Shown in pieces: positions 31,197 to 42,100 of a stretch of 64,000 bases of DNA; the first letter of the stretch is position 1, and each line of letters begins with the position of its first letter. The DNA is from Gari tellinella (Eukaryota; Mollusca; Bivalvia; Cardiida; Psammobiidae). The notes beneath the pieces are model-generated. The model saw only the letters and a program-made list of their open reading frames with translations, was not told the origin of the DNA and did not search any database. The position numbers and the translations under genes were made by a program. Location: contig OV277874.1 in assembly GCA_922989275.2 (NCBI GenBank), forward strand, positions 20,448,154 to 20,512,153, in the 5' to 3' direction.

Positions 31197-31424
31197 AGAT
31201 CTCACGATTAATTTGGCAGCGAAAGAGTTATCACTACAGCCTGTTTAAATCACTGCAACGATTTGTGCAGGTTGTGATGCTACTAATTCAAAAATAAACC
31301 TCCCCAGACAGATCTATTGACTTAATGAAAAGAGTTATTCACAAATAAGTTCCTTCTACATACAAATAATATTGTAAAAATGTGCGTTTTCTTTTTGCGC
31401 TAAGTGTATGTGTGATGGCTCATT

Positions 31425-31690
31425 TAAGAAATGAACTGATTTTTCGGCGTTTAAGCGAACTAAACGACAGAAAATAATCGACAAATTACCCAATTGCCAA
31501 CCATTTCATGTCGTTTATTTCGCTTAAACGCCGAAACAAATCAGTTAATTTCTTATATTTACCTTATATTTGATCTAATTATTAATAGCAAATAAACATT
31601 TTATTAGTATTTGAAGTTGTTAACACGAATAATGTGTACCCTGAAAGGAACGGATAGCCATTACTGCCTTACTCAGGGAACGCCACAATA
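31425..31690 (+). mobile_element. foldback family J
   Basis: TTTCGGCGTTTAAGCGAACT is mirrored by TTTCGCTTAAACGCCGAAAC; then the tail with GTTGTTAACACGAATAATGT and AAAGGAACGG. The hairpin apex is eroded. Confidence 0.65.
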
Positions 31691-32007
31691 TGATTCGCGG
31701 AGAGCAGAACCATAAGCACCGCCGCCACTTGGAGGATATACACAAGTACCGCCCCTTGCGTTTATTGGTGCGAATGGGAATAAAAGTTTATAAAACTTGT
31801 GTTACATGTATTTGTGTTCACTGTGCAGAAAATTTAAAAAAAGAATATTTGTAGTGTCTTGTTTTAACTTATGACGTCACTATGGTAGTGGGGCGGGGTT
31901 TCTTGCAGGATCGTTTGAGACCTGATCACATTGAGTGACTTGGCGTCTGATCTGACTTAAACTAATTCACCCTGAGATTGCAAATGTCCAATTCCAGTTT
32001 GTGCAGT

Positions 32008-32235
32008 TGAAATGACCTTATTTTTCCCAATTAACGCGTTTAAGCTTAAAATTATTGTTCCATTGCAAACAGTTTGGAGCCAGATCAGACAGCGGGATTA
32101 CCCGGCGTCTGATTAGTCTCAAAACTCTTTGCCACTCAGATCAATATGAATTGTCAGAATTTTCGAACAATTGTCCATTTCTACGTTTTTATGCGATGTG
32201 TTTGCGTTTCGTGTGTGTTTAATCAGGAAAGAATA
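32008..32235 (+). mobile_element. degenerate MITE family A
   Basis: CCCAATTAACGCGTTTAAGC, hairpin AAACAGTTTGGAGCCAGATC with apex AGCGGGATTACCCGG, and GTGTGTTTAATCAGGAAAG. Termini decayed. Confidence 0.6.
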
Positions 32236-32289
32236 TCTTATATGATAGTAATACCGTTGATGTTTTTATAGTATGTGTGCATTGACACG

Positions 32290-32651
32290 TATGTAATCAC
32301 AGGTACTTGACACATACTTTATTATCTATTAACACCCCTCCCCTTAAAACTTTTTTATGCAAATTTTCGTTATAATTCACGTACTGTGGCGTTATTTGAC
32401 GGAATTTGATGAAATAAAAAGTAGATATTGATAAATTAATCCTTTCCCGAGGATACCACAAGAGAATATCGGCGATCGAGTCTATTTTAGCGTCAGTTTA
32501 AGTGGATAGTAAAGACTAGGTGTCGAATTGCGCTGTTTACCTTGTATCTATAATAGAAGTATAGTAAAAAAAAAAAAAAAAAAATTTTTTAAGGGGGGGG
32601 GGGGGGGTGTTAATAGATAATAAAGTATGTGTCAAGTACCTGTGTATGTAA
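32290..32651. mobile_element. foldback element with poly-A/poly-G core
   Basis: CAGGTACTTGACACATACTT with TATTATCTATTAACACCCC at 32299-32340 is mirrored at 32605-32642. The right arm carries about 18 A then a 15-base G run (32564-32607), which marks the arm end and may be mis-sized in assembly. Confidence 0.65.
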
Positions 32652-32740
32652 TAGTCGATTCAAAAATATTATGGCCAGATCGACATGGGAAGCAATTCCG
32701 TTTGAATGTATCATAATTGTACAAATAATATAAAGAGTTT

Positions 32741-32870
32741 AATTTGAGTCTAAGATCGTTATCAAGCTTATGATTTGTCAGATCGGAGCAGAATATGACC
32801 AATCAAAAGCTCGACAAAGATAAAGGGCGTGCTCGACAATATTAGTTCCAGAACTGTATGGAACGATTCC
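32741..32870. repeat. family M fragment
   Basis: TTTGAGTCTAAGATCGTTAT, GACCAATCAAAAGCTCGACA and related pieces match family M arms, with the palindrome largely decayed. Confidence 0.45.
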
Positions 32871-33339
32871 GTGGAATTTGGAAATAAAGTAAAACCGGAA
32901 TTGAACACTTGCAAATATGGTAGTCTGGCTCCCTGCTTTATATAACTTTGCTGTCAATTCGTTGGTAAAGTGTGCCGGGAACCACGTTGATACGTCACAA
33001 TTCTGCTCATATCACCTCCTTGATACAACGGTTCCGGAATTGAATTCCAGATCACTCGATTTCGATTCCATCAATTTCGTAAATTCCGGACTGATAATCG
33101 AGCACAGCTGAAGACCCATACCCAACGATTTATGCACAATTCTGACCGGCGGAAACTTGAGAGCGATCTCATGCTAAACACAAAATTTGACTAAACGAAA
33201 GCTGGAGAGCGATCTCATACTCAACTCAAATAGTGTATAATAATGGGACCAGTATTGAAGATTGGGTCTATGGTTTGATTGGTCGGCGAGACAAAATACA
33301 TGTAGTGTATTATACATATCACGGAGCCCCTAAATTTCC

Positions 33340-33548
33340 GTACGACGGTGCTTCAAAAAGGTAAAGTTACTTGATCAATAACTTCGATCTATTACGTGAC
33401 ATCGAGTTACATATGTGATGTTATCGTGCATTATATCATCGTGTGGGCAAATTATTGCTTTTTAAAATGACGTTTCACACATGCATTTTGCACGCATTAA
33501 ATCGAAGTTATCTATCAAGTAACATTACTTTTTGAAACCCCTCGTAGA
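33340..33548. mobile_element. foldback element L
   Basis: GCTTCAAAAAGGTAAAGTTA with CTTGATCAATAACTTCGAT is mirrored by ATCGAAGTTATCTATCAAG with TAACATTACTTTTTGAAAC. About 209 bp, no coding capacity, no clear target duplication. Confidence 0.65.
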
Positions 33549-33717
33549 AGGTCAGCAGAGAACCCAATAATAAAATGATACAGTGGTCCCACACATTTAA
33601 TAAGCATCTCAGGGCTACCATAAGCTGCTCATAAAACTCTTAAGATTTCCAAACTTTCAAGCGCCAATTCAGGAATCGTACCTTTAAACAATTCTCAGAC
33701 TCAATAACATAATCATA

Positions 33718-33835
33718 CAAACAGTTTAGATCCAGATCAGACGCCGTGTAACACGACGTCTGATCTGTATCTTAACTGTTTTACGCACATATCAATGTTT
33801 CCTAATTAACAAAAAGCATAAATTTCCAATTTTTA
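33718..33835 (+). mobile_element. MITE family C fragment
   Basis: AAACAGTTTAGATCCAGATC is paired with GATCTGTATCTTAACTG around CGCCGTGTAACACGACG, then the C-type tail. Left terminus lost. Confidence 0.55.
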
Positions 33836-33860
33836 AAACTACCGTAAGAGCAGAAATCGG

Positions 33861-33946
33861 AAGATTTCTGAAAATATCAGTCGGTCCGGAGAAATTTAGA
33901 AAAATCCAAAGATTTCGGAAAAATCCGGAAAAGTGGCAGCCCTGTC
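33861..33946 (-). mobile_element. MITE family G end
   Basis: CCGGAGAAATTTAGAAAAAT to AAAAGTGGCAGCCCTG is the terminal part of family G in reverse. The rest of the element is absent. Confidence 0.6.
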
Positions 33947-33969
33947 TTTACTGTACATTTTACAAGCGG

Positions 33970-34202
33970 TTTACCATTTAACTCTAAATCGCGCTTCAAC
34001 GCGCCTTTTGGTCCTGATCAGACGCCTCGTGACGCGGCGTCTGATCATGATCCAAACTGTTTGACACTCGTTTTGAAATGTCTTCAGTCATACTGCCTTT
34101 TCTAACTTTGAAACGACATTGCAGACAACAAAATCAAAACAGACAACAATGAAACGGTGAAGGGGTAAAAATCTCATGAAACAGTTGGCAGTGAAATGGT
34201 TA
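33970..34202 (+). mobile_element. MITE family C
   Basis: CATTTAACTCTAAATCGCG start, hairpin TTTTGGTCCTGATCAGACGC with the first arm shortened, and ends GGTGAAGGGGTAA and GTGAAATGGTTAA. Confidence 0.6.
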
Positions 34203-34386
34203 AAACAAAAGGCATTACCGGTATGAAAAGGGTATGTGAACTGCATAAAACAACGACATTTGGAATAATCCTAACCGTTTCATGTTACAAAGGGTTTTTC
34301 ATAGGTACTGAGGCGCAGACTATACGGACGAGTACACAGTACTGTTCGATCATGTAACTATTTCACAATACGTTTTATCGCCTGCT

Positions 34387-34592
34387 TTAACCCTCTTACC
34401 GCCAAAACAACGTCAGCATTGGTAGTGTCGTCTGCAAAAAACAATTTTGCGCTGTTTTGATCTGAAGAAATGCCGATATGAATGGCAAACAGTTTGGATC
34501 CTGATGAGACGCCGCGTCACGCGGCGTCTGATGATGATCCAAATTGTTTGCAAAGTCGCCTTTCTTGTGCCATAGGCAGCGAAAGAGTTTAT
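34387..34592. mobile_element. MITE family C-like, full length
   Basis: TTAACCCTCTTACCGCC start and GGCAGCGAAAGAGTTTA end. Hairpin AAACAGTTTGGATCCTGATG with compensated GATGAGA/TCTGATGATG arms and perfect CGCCGCGTCACGCGGCG apex. Confidence 0.65.
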
Positions 34593-34734
34593 TCTTTTAC
34601 CGCTTGTTTGCCCTTTCACTGACATAATCGTCCGTTTGCCTTTTCAACAAATTGTTTCAAACTTAGTCGGCGTCTGAACAGGATCAATGCGTTTCAATAC
34701 TAAAAACATTGAAATATATTAAGGTTCAGGAACC

Positions 34735-34935
34735 CTTACGAGATCGGGCAAATATCGGTCAAAATCGGAAATTCTACGGAGAGCAATATAGTTCATGCTC
34801 GTCAACTGTCGGCCAGTTCCGGAATGGACCGACAATTGACGAAAATGGCCGATCGCTGTACGTAGAGTACCGATTTTGTCCGATCTCATTTGAGGTCCTC
34901 ATCCTTAATTTCAAATAAAAATAAATGCAGTTGAC
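34735..34935. repeat. inverted repeat around CGGCCAGTTCCGGAATGG
   Basis: ATCGGGCAAATATCGGTCAA, GTCAACTGTCGGCCAGTTCC and GGACCGACAATTGACGAAAA can pair, giving frames on both strands with similar peptides (for example ENGRSLYVEYRF). Probably a decayed palindromic element. Confidence 0.45.
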
Positions 34936-34977
34936 GTTACACAATAATATTGGAGAAAAAGATAAACTTTTGCACAA

Positions 34978-35210
34978 TGGAGGCGAATACTGTCTATTTT
35001 ACAAACGGTTTGGGTCCTGATTAGACGCCGCGTTTTGCGGCGTCTTATCAGGATCCAGACTGTTTGCCACTCGTTTCGAAATTCCTGTCAGCCATACTGC
35101 TTTGATTCCCCTTGAATATAACGGTATTGAAGACAACAATATTAAAGCAGACGACAATATGGCGGTGAATGGGTTAAAAACTCACGCTTAATTTGGAGGT
35201 GAAAGAGTTC
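34978..35210 (+). mobile_element. MITE family C
   Basis: Hairpin AAACGGTTTGGGTCCTGATT with apex CGCCGCGTTTTGCGGCG, tail GCAGACGACAATATGGCGGT and GGTGAATGGGTTAA. Confidence 0.65.
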
Positions 35211-35324
35211 TTAGTGAAGCAATGAACCATGTATTGGGAGACTTCATTGGGGGATCTAGGTATGTGTCTCGGGGGAAGGGGTGGAATGCTCCAACCAAAT
35301 CTTTGACCCTTATTATTAATGTTT

Positions 35325-35395
35325 TTATTAAAAAAAAATTATTATCATTATTATTATCACTTTTATTATTATAATTATTATTATTACAGTAAAAC
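35325..35395. repeat. ATT microsatellite, left part
   Basis: TTATTATTATCACTTTTATT-type repeat, continued after the E element at 35603. The element inserted into the microsatellite. Confidence 0.85.
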
Positions 35396-35603
35396 CTCTC
35401 TAAAACGACCACTAAAACGGAGTCTAATTGATAGTTTAAAAGACGAATGACAGCTTAAAGCTTAAAGCAAGGTGACAGTGAAACAGAAAGCTCCTAAAGG
35501 AGCTTTCTGTTTCACTATCACCTTGCTTTAAGCAGTCACCTGCCTTAAAAGCCAGTATATAGTTAACAAAAAACAAGTGGTCGTAATAGAGAGGTTTTAC
35601 TGT
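35396..35603 (+). mobile_element. MITE family E, full length
   Basis: Ends CAGTAAAACCTCTCTAAAAC and AATAGAGAGGTTTTACTG, TA flanks, hairpin AAGGTGACAGTGAAACAGAA with apex GCTCCTAAAGGAGC. AGCTTAAAGCTTAAAGC shows a small duplication at the arm base. Confidence 0.85.
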
Positions 35604-35855
35604 ATTATTATTATTATGATTATTATTATGATTATTATTATTGACCCTTATTTATTTTTTTTTTTATTTTTTTTTATTACTCTTATTATTATAATAATCA
35701 TTATAATTATTATTATATTTATTTTTATTATTATTATGATTGTTATTATTGTTATTATTATCATTACTATTATTATACCAGATTTATATAGCTTGTTACA
35801 CAGGAGCTGTGCGTTCAAAAGCTTACTTCTGTTGAGAATACATTAAATAAGTAAA
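35604..35855. repeat. ATT microsatellite and TTATATAGC repeat
   Basis: An ATT run to about 35775 is followed by CCAGATTTATATAGC and GTGCGTTCAAAAGC. The same arrangement is at 56437-56560, so the microsatellite is probably the tail of a dispersed retroelement. Confidence 0.65.
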
Positions 35856-35975
35856 TAGGCTTAATAATTGGGTAATGGGTTAAAACATTTTAGCTATCGA
35901 TGAAAGGATTTCAATCTTAGAGTGTTACCCACTCTCACAAATCTAATGAGAACAATAATGAGTAAACCTTCAGGT

Positions 35976-36304
35976 ACAGCGTGCTCCCTCACTATACCTA
36001 CCCTCCGAACAACGGCTCCCTCTTTACAACAACGCGTGCCGCCTTTTCCCAAACAAGTTTATCAAAATTACAAAGTAAATTTTTTACAGAGAAAAAACAT
36101 AATGACGAGTGGCAAACAGTTTGGATCTAGATCAGACGCCGCGTCTCGCGGCGTCTGATCTGGATTCAATCTGTTTGCAAATATGAGCAAAGTCGTGCTC
36201 ATTTCTCTAAGGGTATTAATGTTTTCTCCCTAATTACAGCTCCCTCTTAAAAACACACCCAACTGGTGTCTCGCAATTGGTGTTGTTGTAGAGAGGGAGC
36301 GCTG
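35976..36304 (+). mobile_element. MITE family D, full length
   Basis: CAGCGTGCTCCCTCACTATA start, AGAGAGGGAGCGCTG end, hairpin AAACAGTTTGGATCTAGATC with perfect CGCCGCGTCTCGCGGCG apex. Confidence 0.75.
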
Positions 36305-36532
36305 AAGAGGCGCTTCGGGGGTCTTGAAACCCAGACTTGCTCTTGATCCGCGAAGGCAGTTCTTTTGCTAGACTTTGTTTTTTGAATGACATTCTTAAAA
36401 GATCCGTTGTTGTATATCTATGTATAGTATATACACTTTAAAAAGTAATTAAAATTAGGATTCTGGTAAATATCTGAGGATTACAATAATTGTTCTCACC
36501 AGCGACAAAGTAAGGAAGGATATTATAATTCT

Positions 36533-36835
36533 CACTCTCTAAAACAATATCTGATGTGAGACAAATATTGTGTGTGCTGTTCGTAGGGAGTTGTTATAGG
36601 GAGGGACAATTAATAACCTCAGAGTTATAGACATGGCTTGTCTTACATTTGTAAACAGTTTGAACCCATATCAGACGTTGTTATAGGGAAGGATATTGGC
36701 TTACGTTTGCCAACAGCTTGAACCCAGATCAGACGCCGCGTAATGCTGCGTCTGTTATACGCGGCATCTGATCTGGGTTCAGACTGTTTTTCAATCGTTT
36801 TAAAGTTTCTTTTGCTAAATGGCATATACGTAATT
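36533..36835 (-). mobile_element. MITE family D, degenerate with doubled hairpin arm
   Basis: Right-end-first D. An AAACAGTTTGAACCCATATC arm and AGGGAAGGATATTGGCTTACG are followed by a second arm AACAGCTTGAACCCAGATC and a broken apex (CGCCGCGTAATGCTGCG, then CGCGGCATCTG). Confidence 0.6.
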
Positions 36836-37040
36836 TAATAAGGAACAGCTTCTTTAGCGGGAAAGTTGATGGTCCAGCTGCACCAATGAACTAAAGAGGT
36901 TAAGGAGTACGGCAAAATGGCAGGTAAGATTTTGTTTCGAGTATTGGGTTGGGCGATTAAACAGTGTTTCTTAGATATAAAAATGGCAGCGGTTTGAGAA
37001 AGTTTGGTTATATCTCTTGATTTAGGTCGCAAACAACATG

Positions 37041-37278
37041 GGGCCCGTTTCATAAAACTTCGTACGACAAATGTTGTCGTAAGTCAGATTATAAAAACTA
37101 TTTGTTTCTCCATCTAATCCTGTCTTATGATATCTCTTTGGAAACGTCTTGAAAATACGATTCCAAAGAGATGTCACAAGGCAGGATCAGATAGAGAAAA
37201 TAGAAATTAAATGTACACGTATTTTAAAGTTTTGACTTACGACAACATTTGTCGTACGGAGTTATATGAAACGGTCCC
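37041..37278. mobile_element. foldback family I, copy 1
   Basis: Ends GGGCCCGTTTCATAAAACTT and ATATGAAACGGTCCC, with CATG on both sides. ACGACAAATGTTGTCGTAAG and its mirror lie within, and the whole 238 bp can fold back. Related palindromes are common in marine invertebrate genomes. Confidence 0.75.
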
Positions 37279-37326
37279 CATGAGCATGAGAGCTATTAAG
37301 AAGACGACGAATTGTTTGCATTCCTG

Positions 37327-37567
37327 GGGCCCGTTTCATAAAACTTCTTACGACAAATGTTGTCGTAAGTCAGATTATAAAAATCTCAATTATAATTTAT
37401 TTCTCCATCTAATCCTGTCTTGTGACATCTTTTTGGAATCGTCTTGAAAAGACGATTCCAAAAATATGTCACAAGACAGGATTAGATAGAGGAATCAAAA
37501 ATTAAATGTATTTTAAAGTTTTGACTTACGACAACATTTGTCGTAAGATGTTTTATGAAACGGGCCC
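37327..37567. mobile_element. foldback family I, copy 2
   Basis: Same family, 48 bp after copy 1 and nearly fully palindromic: GACATCTTTTTGGAATCGTC is mirrored by GACGATTCCAAAAATATGTC. Ends GGGCCCGTTTCATAAAACTT and TTTTATGAAACGGGCCC. Confidence 0.8.
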
Positions 37568-37664
37568 CTGGGCTTTAAACTTTTTAACTTTTGATTTTGA
37601 TTTTAAATCTAGATGTATTGTTGGATAAATTAGGGGTTACGGCACTGCACCAAAAATATGTAAT

Positions 37665-38293
37665 ACAGAGAAACCCCTCTAAACCGGACATGTGTGGGGA
37701 CAACAAAAATGTCCGGTTTGAAGGGGTTTCCGGTTTATAGGGGTTTTAACTTGTTTCTAGTATGAAAGATTGCTAACCACTTAAAGCAGGTTTAAAGCAA
37801 AGTAGAATGCTTCTTTAGGCGCATTCTGCTTTACTTTCAATCTGCTTTAAGCTATCATCTTCTAGAATGTACAAACTATTTTCTTCAGTGTAAGAAAAAC
37901 CAAAGACGTAATAAGGCGTATTGATGGTGTAACAGGGCTGCCATTTCTCCGGATTTTCCTAAATCTCCGGATTTTTTTCCAGTACATGTTAGCTTAAAGC
38001 AGGCTGAAAGTAAAGCAGATTGCGCTTAAGGCGCATTCTGCTTTACTTACAGCCTGCTTTAAGAAGTCGCTTGTCAATAAAACAAGAAACAGGCTATGGG
38101 GTAAAGGTACGATTCGTAAAATCGCACTTGAAATATGCAATTTTGGAAATCTTAGGATTTTTCATGTCAACTTATGGCAGCCCTGGTGTAATGTGTAAAA
38201 ATAAAAAAAAAGGTTGGAAATGGGACCAATTTTTTGTCCGGTTTAAAGAGAATTCCGGTGTTTAGAGGTTCCGGTTTAGAGGGGTTTCACTGT
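37665..38293 (+). mobile_element. MITE family F with family G inside
   Basis: Ends CAGAGAAACCCCTCTAAACC and CGGTTTAGAGGGGTTTCACTG. The interior from about 37745 is a B-like core with type 2 hairpin. A G element sits at 37933-38185. TA flanks. Confidence 0.75.
37933..38185 (+). mobile_element. MITE family G, full length, nested in F
   Basis: CAGGGCTGCCATTTCTCCGG to CTTATGGCAGCCCTG, with GTGTAA on both sides (37927-37932, 38186-38191). The hairpin has one unbalanced arm (CAGATTGCGCTTAAGG). Confidence 0.8.
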
Positions 38294-38669
38294 ATAGCGC
38301 CGATGAATGATGAGCACTCATTAAGCACTGATTTTGATTTTTACATTTGTAATCTGGAAAGATTATAATATATAGCGTCACTGAATTAAGGCTGATTAAG
38401 CACTGATTTTGATTTTTAATCTAGATGGATTATAATATAGAGCTCCGATGAATGATGAGCACTGAAAAAGCACTGAATTTGATTTTTAATATGGATGGAT
38501 TAAAATATATATAGCGCTGATGAATGATGAGCACTGATTAAGTACTGAATTTGATTTTTAGTCCGGATGGATTATTATTATTTTTATCGGGATGGATTAT
38601 AATATGTAGCACAGATAAGTGGTGAGCACTGATTAAGCACTGATTTTGATTTTTAAATCTGGATGGATT

Positions 38670-38863
38670 CAGGGCTCCAGATAAAGGGGATATTTCAAAA
38701 ACTTAAAATCTTAATTTCTAAATTTAACCCTATGGTGTCACTACTCATAAGAATCGTCTCGAAGAGACGATTCTAATGAGCAGTAACATCATAGGATTTG
38801 ATGCTGAAACGATTGAGAAAATGTTGAAATTGTTCAATTTACTCCCTCCTATCTGGAGCCCTG
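38670..38863. mobile_element. foldback element with CAGGGCTCC ends
   Basis: CAGGGCTCCAGATAAAGGGG is mirrored by CCTATCTGGAGCCCTG. Inside is a second palindrome AGAATCGTCTCGAAGAGACG. GGATT flanks both sides (5 bp), hAT-like by inference. It ends 82 bp before the first exon of gene copy 2. Confidence 0.65.
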
Positions 38864-38945
38864 GGATTTCTGGATCCATCATACACCCATACACCTAGTA
38901 GCGATGACTGGGTAAGTAACAAATTCGTTCATTTCTTATTTTCAG

Positions 38946-39161
38946 TCATTGTTTATCGAAAGTGGAACATAGCTCTTACAGCAGTATTCTGCCTGGTTGT
39001 GTTCTGGATGTTCTTTTCACCGCAACCTAAATTTCCTGATGGTCCAAACAGCAGAGTTGAGCGACCCGTTGCTCCGACAGTGAAGAAAGAAATGGCGGAA
39101 AAGAACAAACCAAATGAACTCGTAAATGAAGATAGAAAAATATTTGACTCTGCTAATAATC
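38946..39161 (+). CDS. gene copy 2, anchor and stem exon
   Basis: Acceptor TTATTTTCAG; donor AATC|GTGAGT, phase 1. Encodes the membrane anchor, then FSPQPKFPDGPNS and the stem ending EKNKPNELVNEDRKIFDSAN. This tail resembles the next exon. Confidence 0.75.
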
Positions 39162-42100
39162 GTGAGTTACAGCACTTGTTATTGCATTAACTCATTCACC
39201 CCTGGAACTTTTAATGGACGGTTTCAATTTCAATATAAGTCTAGTCCATTTTCGACTATATAGGGTTGATTTTAACAATAAATTTCAAAATGACAAGCAG
39301 TCTAGACCCTGATCAGAGGGCTCCTTAAGGAGCCCTCTGATCAGGGTATACACTGTTTGCATGGGATAAGTGTAATCCTCACAGGTATACTTTTTGTAAA
39401 TGACGAGTATAGTCGTCGCTAGGGTTGAATGTGTTAACCCGGCTATAGGCGTATATGGTAGTGAGGTACTCCCTCCCTATAACGGCCCTTCCAACAACGA
39501 TCCCCTCCTTACAACAATGATTGCAGCTCTTCTCCACCCAAGACAGTTATTTCTAACGCTTTCAATGCTGTAATACGGAAAAAAGGCCTTTTTCCGTTCT
39601 TAAGTAATGCATGATAAAATCAAAGGTATTCCAATTTTATTCAATCACTGACAGACTTTGAAAAGTGTTTGATTTGCGCGTGAATAATTTCCTCAAAACT
39701 AGGCAACTATAAAACATGGGTGCTGACATCTTGGATGATGACGTCACGGCTTTTTCGAAGAGTTGTGCGTGGAGTTTCGGAATTCCCGATTTCGGTGCTA
39801 TTTTTAAACCATTTTAAGCATTATTAACCCCCAACACTCACTTGAAATGATTTTATCCAAAGGACAAAGCTTCAAACAGTTCAATTCATACCCTTAAACG
39901 CTTAAATGAACGTTATTTACAAAAATCTACTTCTCAATCGAACCGATAAAAATAACGGATTACCAATACGCCATCAATATAAATAATGACGTCATTATTG
40001 GTGGTCATATGACTTCCAAAAATAGTTTCAGATTGCATTATAGGTGTACGGAGGAGTTCAAATAACTTTTAACATTGTATACACGGGTGCTTATAGATCT
40101 ATTTGATTATTTGGTTTAACAACATATAGATATTGTCCCAAATAATTTAGGTATAAAATAAAAGTTCGAGTCGGTTGTGTAATCCAGATCTCAGTTACGA
40201 GAGGCGTAGCCTCGAGTGTGATCTGAAATACACAACGAACTGATACACACTGGTGATAGATCTATTCCTTTTTCATTAGTATAATTTTGCTTTTTTCCGT
40301 CCATAGGCAAAGCCTAAATACATATTATCGTCTGCTTAAACTTGTCGTCTGCTGTTTTTTACTCAAAGGTACATAAACGTGGACTTTTTGACAGAAGAAA
40401 TATAATATCGAGTGACACACAGCTTGAACCCAGATCAGACGCCGCGTTACGCTGTTTAAGCTGTATGCAAATGTTAGCCAATTCTTAATTTTCCCTCCCT
40501 ATAACAAATCTCTCCAAACAACATACCCACTATTGGTCTCTCATTGGGTGTTGTAGAAACGGAGCACTGTAGTGGCAATCATGTTCCAAACTAACTAACC
40601 GATTATCTGTTTTATTATATGCCTTCGAGTGATATCGAGCGTTTCCGCGTGTATTTGCAGAGTAAAATACAAGACCTTGTATCAGCCACTTTGTGTTTTA
40701 CTCTGACCTCGCTTTCGATTTGACGTGACGTCATTTACGTACATGTACGATTGCCGCGTTATTCTTTGTGACATACAAAAAATCTTGTTCTGCTTCAAAT
40801 AACTAATAAATTTTGGATATAAAATGATTTAAACAACTATTTAGTTGTTTCTGGTTTGTATTCAAAGCATATAATAAACACATCACCAGTTGGCAGTGCG
40901 CAACAGAGTGTTGCATTTAGCTCTCGACGTTTTTGGCGGAAACAACCGATCAGACTCGCGCCAAGGCGCTCGTCGGATCGGCAATTACAGCTAATACAGC
41001 AAAAATAGTTCTTTACAAAGGTTAAATGAACTTAAATCGCATAATATTGCAGATTTTTTCTTTAATATGAGATATATTTAAGAAATGAACTGAATGTTTT
41101 TGGCGTTTAAGCGAAATAAACGACAGAAAATTATTGGAAATTCCTTGAATCGCGCTGGTTAATTCCATGAATCGTGGGAAATATCAGAAACTTGTAGCCT
41201 TACCCATGTCATAGCAATACGTTGGCGTTTCGTTTGTGTTTTACTCTTTACCCTATAGCCTGTTTCTAATTTTGAAGACAGGTTACCAATTAAAGCATTT
41301 GAAAGTAATGCGCATTCTGCTTTACTTTCAATATGCTTTAAGCTGCCATCTTGTAGAGTATAGAAAACATTTTCTAATATAACATGTCTATGACTGTATA
41401 CGTTGGAGTTATTATCTTCAGTGGAGGAATAAACCATATCTGCAAAAAGGCGCAACTATTGGGAAAGAGGTTAAAAGGGAAACGGTAACGTCTTCTCCCC
41501 TGTAGAATCTGTCTAACACAATATAATTTATTGGATTTATTAAACGAGTCTTTTAGAAAACGATAAAAACGAGGCTTTGCCGAGTTTTTATCGTTTTCTA
41601 AAACGACGAGTTTGATCAATCCAATAAATTATTAACACGAATGTTATATTCTTTTTATAACATAATATAGAAATGCTATTTGGTCAAGTGAATGCTAAGC
41701 GCGATATAAGTAGATCTATACAGGAAAAAAGTTGTTCCAAATTATCCCCGTTCACTAGCATAATGTTTATGTTGTTATATGTATTAATAAACGCTTTCAT
41801 GTAGATCTAATATTGATTAATTACACCAAAATCTATAAATTGAATCTACATGATGGAATGAAGACGTTGGAAATCGAACGCATAGAACGCATGTTAATGA
41901 CGTCACAAGTAAACGACGTCGTGGCGTACCTCATTTGCATAGTTATATACCTAGTTATATATGACATTTAAACAACGGGTGTTATTCAACGCTCACGCCG
42001 TCTGTTGTTTTATAGATGGTGTTGTTTTATTTCCGTTTACTTCCAGCTAATTGGCCTACTGATCCAGGCCCTTTCCAAGCCAGGAAAAATGTCGAAGGAC

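Larger units (their letters stand above)
37577..38669 (+). repeat. N-like satellite, interrupted by an F element
   Basis: Units of about 75-80 bp (GCGCCGATGAATGATGAGCA, TTAAGCACTGATTTTGATTT, TGGATGGATTATAATAT) repeat about five times at 38294-38669. A piece of the same type lies at 37577-37660, and GGGGTTACGGCACTGCACC matches the arms of element N. Confidence 0.65.

Noticed and set aside
38905..38922. A tiny upstream exon (ATGACTGG followed by GTAAGT) for gene copy 2
   Set aside because: Its splice phase (2) does not match the phase 1 needed by the exon at 38946.
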